In this document: in pieces, positions 9,039 through 17,339 of the stretch
Position numbering within the stretch: position 1 is the first letter of the stretch
Layout: every line of letters begins with the position of its first letter
Translations under genes and position numbers: made by a program
The notes under the pieces: model-generated
The model's input: the letters and a program-made list of their open reading frames with translations, nothing else
What the model was told of the DNA's origin: nothing
Databases searched by the model: none
Assembly: GCA_963726785.1 (NCBI GenBank)
Contig: CAVSDJ010000001.1
Span: forward strand, 1 to 64,000
Direction: 5' to 3'
Length of the DNA stretch: 64,000 nucleotides
From: DATEKX01 sp963726785
Lineage (GTDB): Bacteria; Acidobacteriota; Blastocatellia; UBA7656

Positions 9039-10083
9039 CACAGTTCTTCGGTCAACAACCTCGACCTTGAGGTCAATGTCAATGGTAGGGTTTTCAGAGG
9101 CAACGTCTTTTCAAGGGGGAATTCGATAAGCGGCGGAAGGGCCGACGCAAAAAACAATGCAGAATCGGTCTTCCTTCCGGTTGGCACGTCCGGCAGCATT
9201 ACCGTAACAGTCAAGGCGACCAACATCGCAGGCGATGGAGTTCCGGGCAACGCCGACAGGACAGATCAGGATTTCGCGCTCGTCATTTATAACGCGAACG
9301 CAGACGAACTCGCGCAGCCCTCGATAGAGGCAAGCCCCGCAAGCTTCAGCTTCAGCGCGACGGCTGGCGGCGCGAATCCCGCTAACCGGTCCCTTACCAT
9401 CACCAACACAGGCGGCGGCACGCTCCACTGGAGCGCGAGCGACGACGTGCCGTGGCTTACGCTTGCCACGACTACAGGAACGGCCCCGGCAGCTTTGACA
9501 CTGTCGGTCAACATTGCGGGGCTTAACGCGGGCACCTGCATCGGCATTATCACCATCAAGGACGCGAGCGCTTCCAACTCGCCGGTCTGGATTACTGTTA
9601 CATTGACCGTGTCGGGCAATTTCCTCAGTAACCCGGGATTCGAATCCGGCAACACCAACTGGGTTGCGACGCCGGACGTAATCACAAACGCCTCGGGACA
9701 GGCGGCTCACGGCGGAACATGGAAAGCGTGGCTTAACGAGTGGGGCATGACTCACACGGACACGCTGCGTCAGGTCGTTCCGATTCCTTCGACAGCGACA
9801 ACCGTAACCCTCAGGTTCTGGCTGCACATTGATTCAGCGGAGACCACGACCTCAGTACCATTCGACAAGTTGCAGGTTCAGATACGCAATTCGACTGGCA
9901 CTACTGTGCTGGCGACCCTGGCGACGTTCTCGAATCTGAACAAGGCCGCAGGCTACAGTCTGAAGTCATTTGATGTAACAGCCTTCAAGGGGCAGACGGT
10001 TTCCGTATACTTCCTTGGCACTGAAGACCAGGTTCTACAACATCGTTCGTAATTGACGACGTGGCCTTGAATGTTCAGTATTG
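9039..10083 (+). pseudogene. C-terminal remnant of a secreted subtilisin-like protease with Ig/BACON-like domains
   Basis: The reading frame opens just after a stop at 9036-9038 with VNNLDLEVNVNG, NAESVFLP, GDGVPGNADRTDQDFALV: the C-terminal beta-domain that follows the catalytic domain in KP-43-like S8 peptidases. There is no catalytic Asp, His or Ser and no start codon, so the 5' two thirds are missing. A BACON-like repeat (PASFSFSATAGG...GGGTLHWSAS...WLTLA) follows at about 9340-9615, then a carbohydrate-binding-like jelly roll (NPGFESGNTNWVA). The annotated frame ends at 10052, but a shift near 10037 gives TSFVIDDVALNVQY and a stop at 10081-10083, the natural end. A strong terminator follows. 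Decayed by truncation; the frameshift may be an error. Confidence 0.75.
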
Positions 10084-10107
10084 ACGACGCGGCGTCAGCC
10101 CAAATGC

Positions 10108-10140
10108 GAAAGCCCAGGCCGATTGACCTGGGCTTTTTTA
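10108..10140 (+). terminator. Rho-independent terminator
   Basis: Stem AAGCCCAGG (10110-10118) pairs with CCTGGGCTT (10127-10135) around an 8-base loop, followed by a T-rich tail (TTTTTTA). It lies 25 bases after the true end of the subtilisin remnant, as expected for its terminator. Confidence 0.9.
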
Positions 10141-10156
10141 TTCTTTCAAGTCTAGT

Positions 10157-10408
10157 GTGAGCTTGACTACCATGCATTTCCTCATCATTATGTGTGAATC
10201 ATGCCCGAATGAAGTTAAGGGTTACGCAGTTGGGCGAAACTTAAATAACTTAGTGGGAGCATCCTTGCTTTTATATCAGTCCATTTTTCAATCTCGTAGC
10301 CCCTATAAAGAGCCGCAGGCGGCGGTGAACGCAATCGAGCGGTATCTCACCAACGTACTGGCTGATGTCAACACAATCAACGCAACAGATAAAGGAGAGA
10401 GCACATGA
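10157..10408 (+). CDS. Possible small protein overlapping the FAD oxidase start, 83 aa
   Basis: Open frame MSLTTMHFLIIMCESCPNEV... ending ...LADVNTINATDKGEST, whose TGA stop overlaps the next gene's ATG in an ATGA arrangement that would allow translational coupling. It has no recognised domain and a weak start context, and the codon use is not clearly coding. It could equally be non-coding leader sequence; a later start is also possible. Confidence 0.25.
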   Translation: MSLTTMHFLIIMCESCPNEVKGYAVGRNLNNLVGASLLLYQSIFQSRSPYKEPQAAVNAIERYLTNVLADVNTINATDKGEST

Positions 10409-12126
10409 GCAACACCCCTCCCGGATTTCCCGGCAACATCCCGATCTCACAGGAGACTTTCGAGAACTGGTCGCAAGGCATCAAGGTGCCCAACCTCTGG
10501 ACGGCTGTCCCACAGAGCTACGACGACGTAGTCGCCGTCTGCAACTGGGCCGTCGGAGCGGGCTATAAGGTCCGTCCGCGCGGCATCATGCACAACTGGT
10601 CGCCACTGACTGTGACAGAAGGGGAGTCGCCTGCCGGCGTCGTCCTTCTCGACACGACACAGAAATTGAACACCGTCCTGAGCGTCACGGCGGCCTCAGG
10701 CAATCAACCGGCGCAGGTGAAGGTTCAGACCGGCACAACGATGCTCGATCTGATGTCGAAGATGGAGACAACGGGGACTGCGGGCGGTTACAGCTTCGCG
10801 CACATCCCTGCGCCGGGCAACATCACGGTCGGCGGCGCGCTGGCAATCAACGCGCACGGCACTGCCGTCCAGACGCCTCCCAACGATAACTTCAACATCC
10901 CCTATGGCTCGCTCAGCAATCTGATCCTCGCCTTCACGGCGGTGGTCACTGATCCGTCGTCGCAGAATCCGAATCAGTATGTCATCAAGACATTCCAGCG
11001 AGGCGAAGGCGACGACAAGGCATTCCTGACGCACTGCGGTCGCGCCTTTCTGCTCGACGTTACGATGCAGGCGATTGAGAACTACAACCTCCGCTGCCAA
11101 AGCGTCATGGACATCACCGCCGACACGCTCTTCGCGGCACCGGCGACACCGACAGGCCCACCGCCAGCCAACAGCGTCGGAGAATTTCTCAACAATTCTG
11201 GACGCGTCGAGGTAATCTGGTTCCCGCCGCTGCCGTCCAGTTCCGGCGGTCAAGTACCGACCACTTACCCGTGGCTGAAGGTATGGACGGTCGCCGCCCA
11301 GAAGCCTCCGTCTTCAAAGCAGGTGAGCGGGCCGTACAACTATGCCTTCTCCGATAACCTTCCTACGTGGGTGTCGGACATGCTGAAGGCGATCACCGGC
11401 CTCTTCCCGAGCCTCACGCCGACCTTTGCCAGCATGATGGCTGGCTTCACATCCACAGCGTTGTACCTGGGTGGGCTCACAGACCTCTGGGGGCCGTCGA
11501 AAGACCTGATGATCTACGTCAAGGATACGACCCTGCGCGTTACGGCCAACGGTTATGCGGTGCTGATGAAAAAGGATCAGGTGCAGCAGGCCATCGCCGA
11601 CTTCACCACAGAGTTCGTGAGCCTGCTCGTGCAGTTCCAGAACAAGGGGCTTTATCCGATCAACTCGCCCTGCGAGATCCGCGTGACCGCGCTCGACGAT
11701 CCGTCGCTGATCGTTACGCCATCCTGCAACCCTGCGCAGAGTCCCGTAATCTCCTCGCTCAGCCTCGATCCGGTAGTGCAACAGAACGGCTGGGATGTGG
11801 CCGTCTGGTTCGACATCCTAACTGCCTTGCCGATGCTTAAGCCGAATTCACAGAAAGCCTACGATTTCTACACGCAGTTGGAGCAATGGGTGATCCAGCA
11901 CTTCGGCGCGGGTTACCGCCAGGTGCCTGAGTGGTCGAAGGGGTGGGCCTATACTGCGAAAAAGGGGCCGTGGACTGATTCGACGTACATAACCAACGTG
12001 AAGCAGACCTTAACCACAGGTCGTGCAGCCGACGACACCTGGGCATGGGAGGTCTCGACGCTGAACAAGTACGATACTGGCAATCTCTTCACCAATCCGT
12101 TCCTGACATCGCTCTTTACACCGTAG
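10405..12126 (+). CDS. FAD-binding oxidoreductase, VAO family, cholesterol oxidase (type II)-like, 573 aa
   Basis: Flavoprotein oxidase of the vanillyl-alcohol oxidase fold. Residues about 25-240 form the FAD_binding_4 domain (VPQSYDDVVAVCNWAVGAG, RPRGIMHNWSPL, and the pyrophosphate-binding block GNITVGGALAINAHGTA). The rest, to residue 573, resembles the cholesterol-oxidase-type substrate-binding domain (VWFDILTALPMLKPNSQKAYDF). No secretion signal or Tat motif is seen. The start ATG has a good site (AAAGGAGAG) 7 bases upstream. The gene ends in a perfect hairpin just before the IS110 element. Family members oxidise sterols or other alcohols with O2; the substrate here is uncertain because the subgroup call rests on remembered similarity. 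Confidence 0.8.
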   Translation: MSNTPPGFPGNIPISQETFENWSQGIKVPNLWTAVPQSYDDVVAVCNWAVGAGYKVRPRGIMHNWSPLTVTEGESPAGVVLLDTTQKLNTVLSVTAASGNQPAQVKVQTGTTMLDLMSKMETTGTAGGYSFAHIPAPGNITVGGALAINAHGTAVQTPPNDNFNIPYGSLSNLILAFTAVVTDPSSQNPNQYVIKTFQRGEGDDKAFLTHCGRAFLLDVTMQAIENYNLRCQSVMDITADTLFAAPATPTGPPPANSVGEFLNNSGRVEVIWFPPLPSSSGGQVPTTYPWLKVWTVAAQKPPSSKQVSGPYNYAFSDNLPTWVSDMLKAITGLFPSLTPTFASMMAGFTSTALYLGGLTDLWGPSKDLMIYVKDTTLRVTANGYAVLMKKDQVQQAIADFTTEFVSLLVQFQNKGLYPINSPCEIRVTALDDPSLIVTPSCNPAQSPVISSLSLDPVVQQNGWDVAVWFDILTALPMLKPNSQKAYDFYTQLEQWVIQHFGAGYRQVPEWSKGWAYTAKKGPWTDSTYITNVKQTLTTGRAADDTWAWEVSTLNKYDTGNLFTNPFLTSLFTP

Positions 12127-12133
12127 GAGAGGT

Positions 12134-12178
12134 GCTCACTCGCCGCCGTTTAGCCACGGCTAAACGGCGGCGATGAGC
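12134..12178. repeat. Perfect 15-bp palindrome after the FAD oxidase
   Basis: CGCCGCCGTTTAGCC (12141-12155), a 2-base loop, then its exact complement (12158-12172), extended by GCTCA/TGAGC. There is no T tract. It could terminate the oxidase transcript, or be the hairpin part of an attC-like or REP-like site, since GTTAGGC follows at 12200. Confidence 0.7.
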
Positions 12179-12179
12179 T

Positions 12180-12460
12180 TCCAACCGCTGCATACACTTG
12201 TTAGGCGGGCAAGCGGCGAAACCGCTATGTGTGTGAAAGAAACTTGGCTCAAGCCGCCTCGCCTTGTAATCTTCCATAGCGCGTCCTGGTTGCCAAGACC
12301 TTCGCGCCAGTGGTGCCTTCTGCCCGCTTGTTAGGCTGGTCCCGGAGGTTTGCGTCGGTGTCTTTGGTGAAGCTTCGGCTCTCCCGTTTAGAAGAGTGTT
12401 TCCTTTGACAACCTCCGCTCCTTGACGCGCTATTCCTGCTCATTATGGAGGTATATACTA
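12180..12460 (+). ncRNA. Possible IS110 left-end non-coding region (candidate bridge RNA)
   Basis: About 280 bases without an ORF directly before the IS110 transposase. In the IS110 subgroup the long non-coding left end encodes a structured bridge RNA that guides recombination. Here CGGAGGTT (12343-12350) can pair with AACCTCCG (12410-12417) around a 59-base structured interval, and CTTGTTAGGC occurs twice (12197-12206 and 12327-12336). The location and paired segments fit, but the RNA itself is inference and the element ends are not defined. Confidence 0.3.
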
Positions 12461-13855
12461 ATGAAAGCCAAGTCTAAGCCCCGCTCTTTTCGCAAACCAT
12501 CTCTCAAGCGCAGGAAGCTTACAATCACACATCCCAATGCCTGTGGCATTGATGTCGGCTCTGCTTCTCACTTTGTTGCTGTTGCTGCTGATTGCTGTGA
12601 TGAAAGTGTCAGAGAGTTCTCCTCTTTCACATCTGATCTCTACAGGCTGGCCGAGTGGCTTGAGCGGTGTCGAGTTTCGACGGTTGTCATGGAATCTACT
12701 GGCGTCTATTGGATCCCTCTTTTCGAGCTACTCGATAGTCGGGGCTTTGAAGTTAAGCTTGTAGATGCTCGCAGAGTCAAGAATGTGCCTGGCCGCAAAT
12801 CGGATGTTGTAGACTGCCAATGGCTGCAAGAACTTCATACCTACGGCCTGCTCGAAGGTGCTTTTCGTCCAAAAGATGAGATTGTCGTGTTGCGCTCTTA
12901 CTTACGTCAACGAGCAATGCTTGTGCGCTCGGCGGCAACGCATATTCAGCACATGCAGAAAGCGCTTTCACAGATGAACCTCCAACTTCACAATGTCATC
13001 AGCGACATTACCGGAGTAACCGGCTTGAAGATCATCCGAGCCATCGTGGCTGGTCAACGTGAGGCTCAAGTGCTTGCCTCCTTGCGCGACCCGAAGTGTA
13101 AGAACTCTGTCGAGACCATAGCAAAATCCCTCGAAGGCAATTACCGCCGGGAGCATCTGTTCTCACTAAAGCAAGCCCTTGAGTTGTATGACTTCTACCA
13201 TCAGAAGATCACAGAGTGTGACGGCGAGCTTGAGTTGCAACTAAAGACCATGACGAAAGCAGCCGTTACGACAAACAAGCCGTTGCCTGCGGCTCGATGC
13301 GCCCGCAGACTTGAGAGCAACCGGATAAGATTCGATGCGCGCAAATACCTGTTCGAGATGAGTGGTGTAGACCTCACTCAGATAGATGGAATAGATACCT
13401 CGACCGCACTGGTAGTCATCAGCGAGATAGGATGTGACATGACGAGATGGCCGACTGGAAAACATTTCGGGTCCTGGATGTGTCTGTCGCCAGGCTCGAA
13501 AATAAGCGGCGGAAAAGTCTTGTCAACGAGGACTAAGCCGGGAGCCAATCGAGCAGCCAATGCACTGAGACAAGCTGCGCAATCGCTACATCATAGCCAG
13601 AGCGCATTGGGAGCCTACTTTCGCAGAATGCGTGCGAGGCTGGGAGCGCCAAAAGCGATAACAGCGACAGCTTATAAACTAGCAAGGATGATCTACTCAA
13701 TGTTGAAGTATGGGACTGAGTATGTGGATGCGGGGCAGCAAGCATATGAAGAACAATATCGAGATAGGGCGCTGAGAAATCTACAGCGGAATGCTCGTCG
13801 CTTCGGATACGAACTGGTTAAAGCAGAGCCAAATGCCGTTTGCCCCACTTCCTAG
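12461..13855 (+). CDS. IS110-family transposase (DEDD recombinase), 464 aa
   Basis: DEDD-type serine-assisted transposase. The N-terminal RuvC-like domain shows GIDVGSASHFVAVAA (first Asp), VVMESTGVYWIPLFELL (Glu), and GRKSDVVDCQWLQELHTYGLL (final Asp pair). The C-terminal Transposase_20 domain has SGVDLTQIDGIDTSTALVVISEIG and FGSWMCLSPGSKISGGK with the conserved serine region. Length is normal, with no frameshift, so it may be active. The ATG at 12461 is preferred over an upstream in-frame start because GGAGGT lies 10 bases before it. Confidence 0.95.
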   Translation: MKAKSKPRSFRKPSLKRRKLTITHPNACGIDVGSASHFVAVAADCCDESVREFSSFTSDLYRLAEWLERCRVSTVVMESTGVYWIPLFELLDSRGFEVKLVDARRVKNVPGRKSDVVDCQWLQELHTYGLLEGAFRPKDEIVVLRSYLRQRAMLVRSAATHIQHMQKALSQMNLQLHNVISDITGVTGLKIIRAIVAGQREAQVLASLRDPKCKNSVETIAKSLEGNYRREHLFSLKQALELYDFYHQKITECDGELELQLKTMTKAAVTTNKPLPAARCARRLESNRIRFDARKYLFEMSGVDLTQIDGIDTSTALVVISEIGCDMTRWPTGKHFGSWMCLSPGSKISGGKVLSTRTKPGANRAANALRQAAQSLHHSQSALGAYFRRMRARLGAPKAITATAYKLARMIYSMLKYGTEYVDAGQQAYEEQYRDRALRNLQRNARRFGYELVKAEPNAVCPTS

Positions 13856-13902
13856 AATCAATCACTTGTCGGGTTGTTTCTTAGAAGGCAGCTTATAAGC
13901 CT

Positions 13903-14490
13903 CTATTTTGATGGCTTCCATATGTATTTGCCTTCTTTATTAATGTAGCCCCATCTGCTTCCAATTTTTACGCGCGCTACTCCGTTGCTGAAGTCCTCGG
14001 CATCATCAAACATCAGATCAGTGATTCTATTTCCCACCTTGTCTATGTAGCCATACTTGCCATCGTCGTAGACACGGGCCATGCCACCGGAAAATCTAAA
14101 CGCCTTTTCAAACTGCGGCTTTATAACTATATTTCCTGTCTTATCGACATAGCCCATCTTCGTTATTGCGCCAATGCCAACCGCCGCCAGCCCTTCTGAA
14201 AACTCTCCAGCACTTTCAAATTGCGGCTTGATGATTACTTCTCCCGAGCTATTAATATATGCCCATGGAAGAATCACATTTTCATTCAGAATACGCACTG
14301 CGGCTAACCCCTCAGAGAATCCTTGGGCAGCCCAGAATTGAGGATCAAGGGTCATCTTACCTGTCAGATCGATATACCCCCATCTGGCATCTTGCACAAC
14401 TGGGAGAAGATTATTCAATTGTTTTGTTTGTGATTGTCCGATTATTGCTAAAGTTAGAATTGTAAGAGACAGGAAAAGTGGCTTTCGCAT
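13903..14490 (-). CDS. Secreted WG-repeat protein, 195 aa
   Basis: Signal peptide (MRKPLFLSLTILTLAIIGQSQ) followed by tandem WG repeats: WGYIDLTGKMTLDPQFWAA, WAYINSSGEVIIKPQFESA, MGYVDKTGNIVIKPQFEKA, YGYIDKVGNRITDLMFDDA and WGYINKEGKYIWKP, each about 35 residues and spaced by FSEGLAAV-like connectors. Such repeats form beta-hairpin arrays and are usually extracellular or envelope-bound; the ligand is unknown. Intact. It lies alone between the IS110 element and an attC-like site, a context compatible with an acquired gene. Confidence 0.9.
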   Translation of the reverse strand: MRKPLFLSLTILTLAIIGQSQTKQLNNLLPVVQDARWGYIDLTGKMTLDPQFWAAQGFSEGLAAVRILNENVILPWAYINSSGEVIIKPQFESAGEFSEGLAAVGIGAITKMGYVDKTGNIVIKPQFEKAFRFSGGMARVYDDGKYGYIDKVGNRITDLMFDDAEDFSNGVARVKIGSRWGYINKEGKYIWKPSK

Positions 14491-14548
14491 TTCAAACCCC
14501 CTTAGCTTTCCCCATCCGAAGAAGATTATCGCTGATACTCCGTCGGCT

Positions 14549-14640
14549 GTCTAACACTTTGCATAACCGGGCGGGCGGCGATCACTCCAGTGACGATGAG
14601 AAACCCGATTCGCGCGCTCGGGCCAATTTCGTTGTTAGAC
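14549..14640. repeat. attC-like imperfect palindrome
   Basis: GTCTAAC at 14549-14555 and GTTAGAC at 14634-14640 are exact complements and match the RYYYAAC/GTTRRRY outer boxes of integron attC sites, 92 bases end to end. The inner arms pair only weakly, and no integron integrase is in the window. The rest of the 14491-14853 gap holds nothing else recognisable apart from the presumed promoter of the ADOP permease. Confidence 0.35.
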
Positions 14641-14853
14641 GGCGACCTGCTTTAGTTTGGCCTTTGCTTTTACACTACTGCTTTCGGCTGTGTTGCCACA
14701 TTCCTAAAAACGGCTTATTCTTTGTGTCAGCGGCAGACTACCCCCTTACACAGATGAGGGGCGCGCAGTGATGCCAGTCGCCCAGTCCAGGAACCGAGGC
14801 GGATCAAGTGCCACATCAATACTGACCCTACGATTGCGAGTGCATGGAGCAAT

Positions 14854-17291
14854 GTGATGTTTATAAATCTTCGGCAAAATCTCCGTTACAGTGCTCGAAT
14901 GCTGATGAAGAAGCCCGGCTTTACCGCGATGGCGATGATGACGCTGGCCTTGGGCATTGGTGCGACCACAGCCATTTTCAGTGTGGTTTACGCCACGCTG
15001 TTTGAACCCTTGCCATATCCGAAACCTCAGCAACTGGTGATGGTCTGGTCACAGGTCAATCAGGGACGCAGCTCAGTCTCGGCGGGCGATTATCTGGAGT
15101 GGAAGTGGCGCAGCACGTCTTTTCAGTACCTGGAAGCCTGGAGCGGCGGAACCTTTAATGTGGCGACAGAGGAACGCCCCGAGCAAATTCAAGCCGCGCT
15201 GATGACGCCGGGATTTTTTCAGATGACCGGGTCGCCGATGTGGCTGGGGCGCGATTTCCTGCCGGAAGAGGGCGAGGTGGGCAAAGACCATGTGGTCATC
15301 ATGAGCCACCGCTTATGGAGCCAGTCCTTTGGCGCTGATCAAGAGATCATCGGCAAACAGATTCGCATGAACGGCGAACCTTACACGGTCATCGGCGTCG
15401 CGCCGCCCGGCATGAGATGATCGGCAGCCGTCCCAACTAATGCTGCCGCTGGCTTTCAAGCCGGAGCAGATCAACCATCAGTCCCACTGGCTTCTGGTCA
15501 TGGGTCGCTTGAAGGAAGGGGTATCGCTTCAACAAGCCAACGCGGAGATGCAGGCGATTACCCGGCAACTCGCCGAAGAGTTCCCGCAGTCGAACGCGAA
15601 TTGGGAAGCCAGCGTTGAACCGCTGCAAAATAATTTTATACCGGAGAAGACCATCAAGAATCTCTGGCTGCTGACTGGGCGCGGTCGGTTTCCTGCTCTT
15701 GATTTCTTGCGTCAACATCGCCAACCTGCTGCTGGCGCGCGGCACGACACGCCAGCGCGAGGTTGCTATCCGAGCAGCCCTCGGCGCAACGCGCGCGCAA
15801 CTGTTCGGGCAGTTCCTCACCGAGAGCTTGGTGTTGGCGGTCATCGGCGGCGCGTTCGGTATCTACCTCGGCGGGTTAATCATCGACGGGATTGTGGCCA
15901 TCCTCCCATTTCAGATGCTGCCTTCGGAGGCCGACGTCAGAATCAGCATTCCAGTGCTGCTGTTCACGCTCTTTGCGACCATGTTCGCTGGCTTGCTCTT
16001 CGGTTGCGCGCCAGCTTGGCAGGCGAGTCGGCTCGACCTCAACGAAGTGCTCAAGCAAGGCGGGCGCACGGGCATGGGCGTCGGAGGACGTGGTGTGCGA
16101 GCGTACTCTGGTGGTCGTGGAATTTGCCCTGGCGCTGACGTTGCTGGCTGGCGGCGGGTTGGCGCTGCGCAGCTTCTGGAATCTAACGAGCCTCGACCTC
16201 GGCGTCCGTACCGATCACGTCCTCACTTTTTATCTGCCCGTGCCGCAGGGCCGCTTTAAGGAAGCCGAACGCATCAGCCCGTATTACCGGCAACTGCTCG
16301 AAAAGATCGAGTCGGTTCCTGGCATCGAGACGGCGACCGTGACGACCGGCATGCCTTTGCGCGGGACAGGACTCGGCAGAGCCTTCCGCATTGCCGGTGC
16401 GCCGCCCGTTGACCAGATGCGCGTCAAAACGCAGGGTTTCAGATGGTCACGCCCGGATACTTCGAAACCTTCGGCATCCGCATAATCAAAGGGCGCCACT
16501 TCACCGAACAGGACACCGCCGCAAGCGCGCGCGTGGCGATGGTGAATGAAACATTCGCCAGTCAATATTTCTCCGACGTCGACCCGCTGACGCAGCGCGT
16601 CGTGGTGGGCCAGTTGATTCCGGGCAGCCGCAAAGCGGCACGGAAGTCGAATGGCAGATTGTCGGCGTCTTCCATAACACGCGCGGTGGCGAAGGGCTTC
16701 GTGGCAACGACTCTCCTGTAATATATGTTCCATTCTGGCAAAGCCCCTGGCCGCGAGCTTCAGTGGCAGTGCGGACGGCGGGCGACCCGGAGCGCATCAC
16801 CCATAGCCTTGCCGCGGCGATTAACTCGGTCGATCCCGACCTCCCATTGGCCGGCGTCAGGACGATGGATCAGATATTGAGTGAGACGCTCTCGTTCGAC
16901 CGCTTCGGCATGGTGCTGTATGGCAGCTTCGCCGCACTGGCATTGCTGCTGGCGAGCATAGGCATCTACGGCGTGATGGCTTTCGCCGTCGCACAGCGCA
17001 CACATGAGTTTGGCATCCGCATGGCGTTGGGCGCTGCCGGTGGACAAATCTTGAGCCTGGTTTTGCGAGAGGGAGTGATGCTGGCTCTGTTTGGACTGGG
17101 TCTCGGACTGGGAGGCGCTTATCTGGTGGGCCGCGCCATGCAATCGACTCTGTATGGCGTCAGCGCGCTGGACTTTGGGGCCTTCAGCGTCGTCGCGGTC
17201 GTGCTGCTGGCGGCGGCCTTGCTGGCCTGCTATGTTCCCTGCCCGGCGCGCCAGCCGCGTTGATCCGATGGTGGCGCTGCGCGACGAATAA
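14854..17291 (+). pseudogene. ADOP-type MacB/FtsX permease, multiply frameshifted
   Basis: Remains of an about 812-residue permease of the 'acidobacterial duplicated orphan permease' type: two MacB-like periplasmic domains and two FtsX domains without an ATPase partner. Recognised pieces in order: MLMKKPGFTAMAMMTLALGIGATTAIFSV (start at 14854), HWLLVMGRLKEGVSLQQA, CVNIANLLLARGTTRQREVAIRAALGA (first FtsX), LRSFWNLTSLDLGVRTDHVL, MVTPGYFETFGIRIIKGRHF, and FAALALLLASIGIYGVMAFAV (second FtsX), ending RVDPMVALRDE at 17291. Frame changes fall near 15415, 15690, 16075, 16430, about 16650-16760 and 17235. No adjacent ATP-binding gene is present, as is normal for this group. It was probably an efflux or envelope-stress permease. 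Confidence 0.85.
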
Positions 17292-17339
17292 GCGACTCGT
17301 CTCCGCTGCGCGCGGCTCTGCTAAGTCTACTATCATAGC

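Larger units (their letters stand above)
12180..13880 (+). mobile_element. IS110-family insertion sequence (ends approximate)
   Basis: One IS110-type transposase with a long non-coding left flank and a short right flank (13856 to about 13880), as in the IS110 subgroup. IS110 elements have no long terminal inverted repeats and make little or no target duplication, so the ends cannot be read from one copy. It lies between the FAD oxidase and the WG-repeat gene. Confidence 0.6.

Noticed and set aside
12197..12336. Pair of GTTAGGC sites as two complete attC sites
   Set aside because: No RYYYAAC partner box lies to the left of either copy, so no attC palindrome can form.
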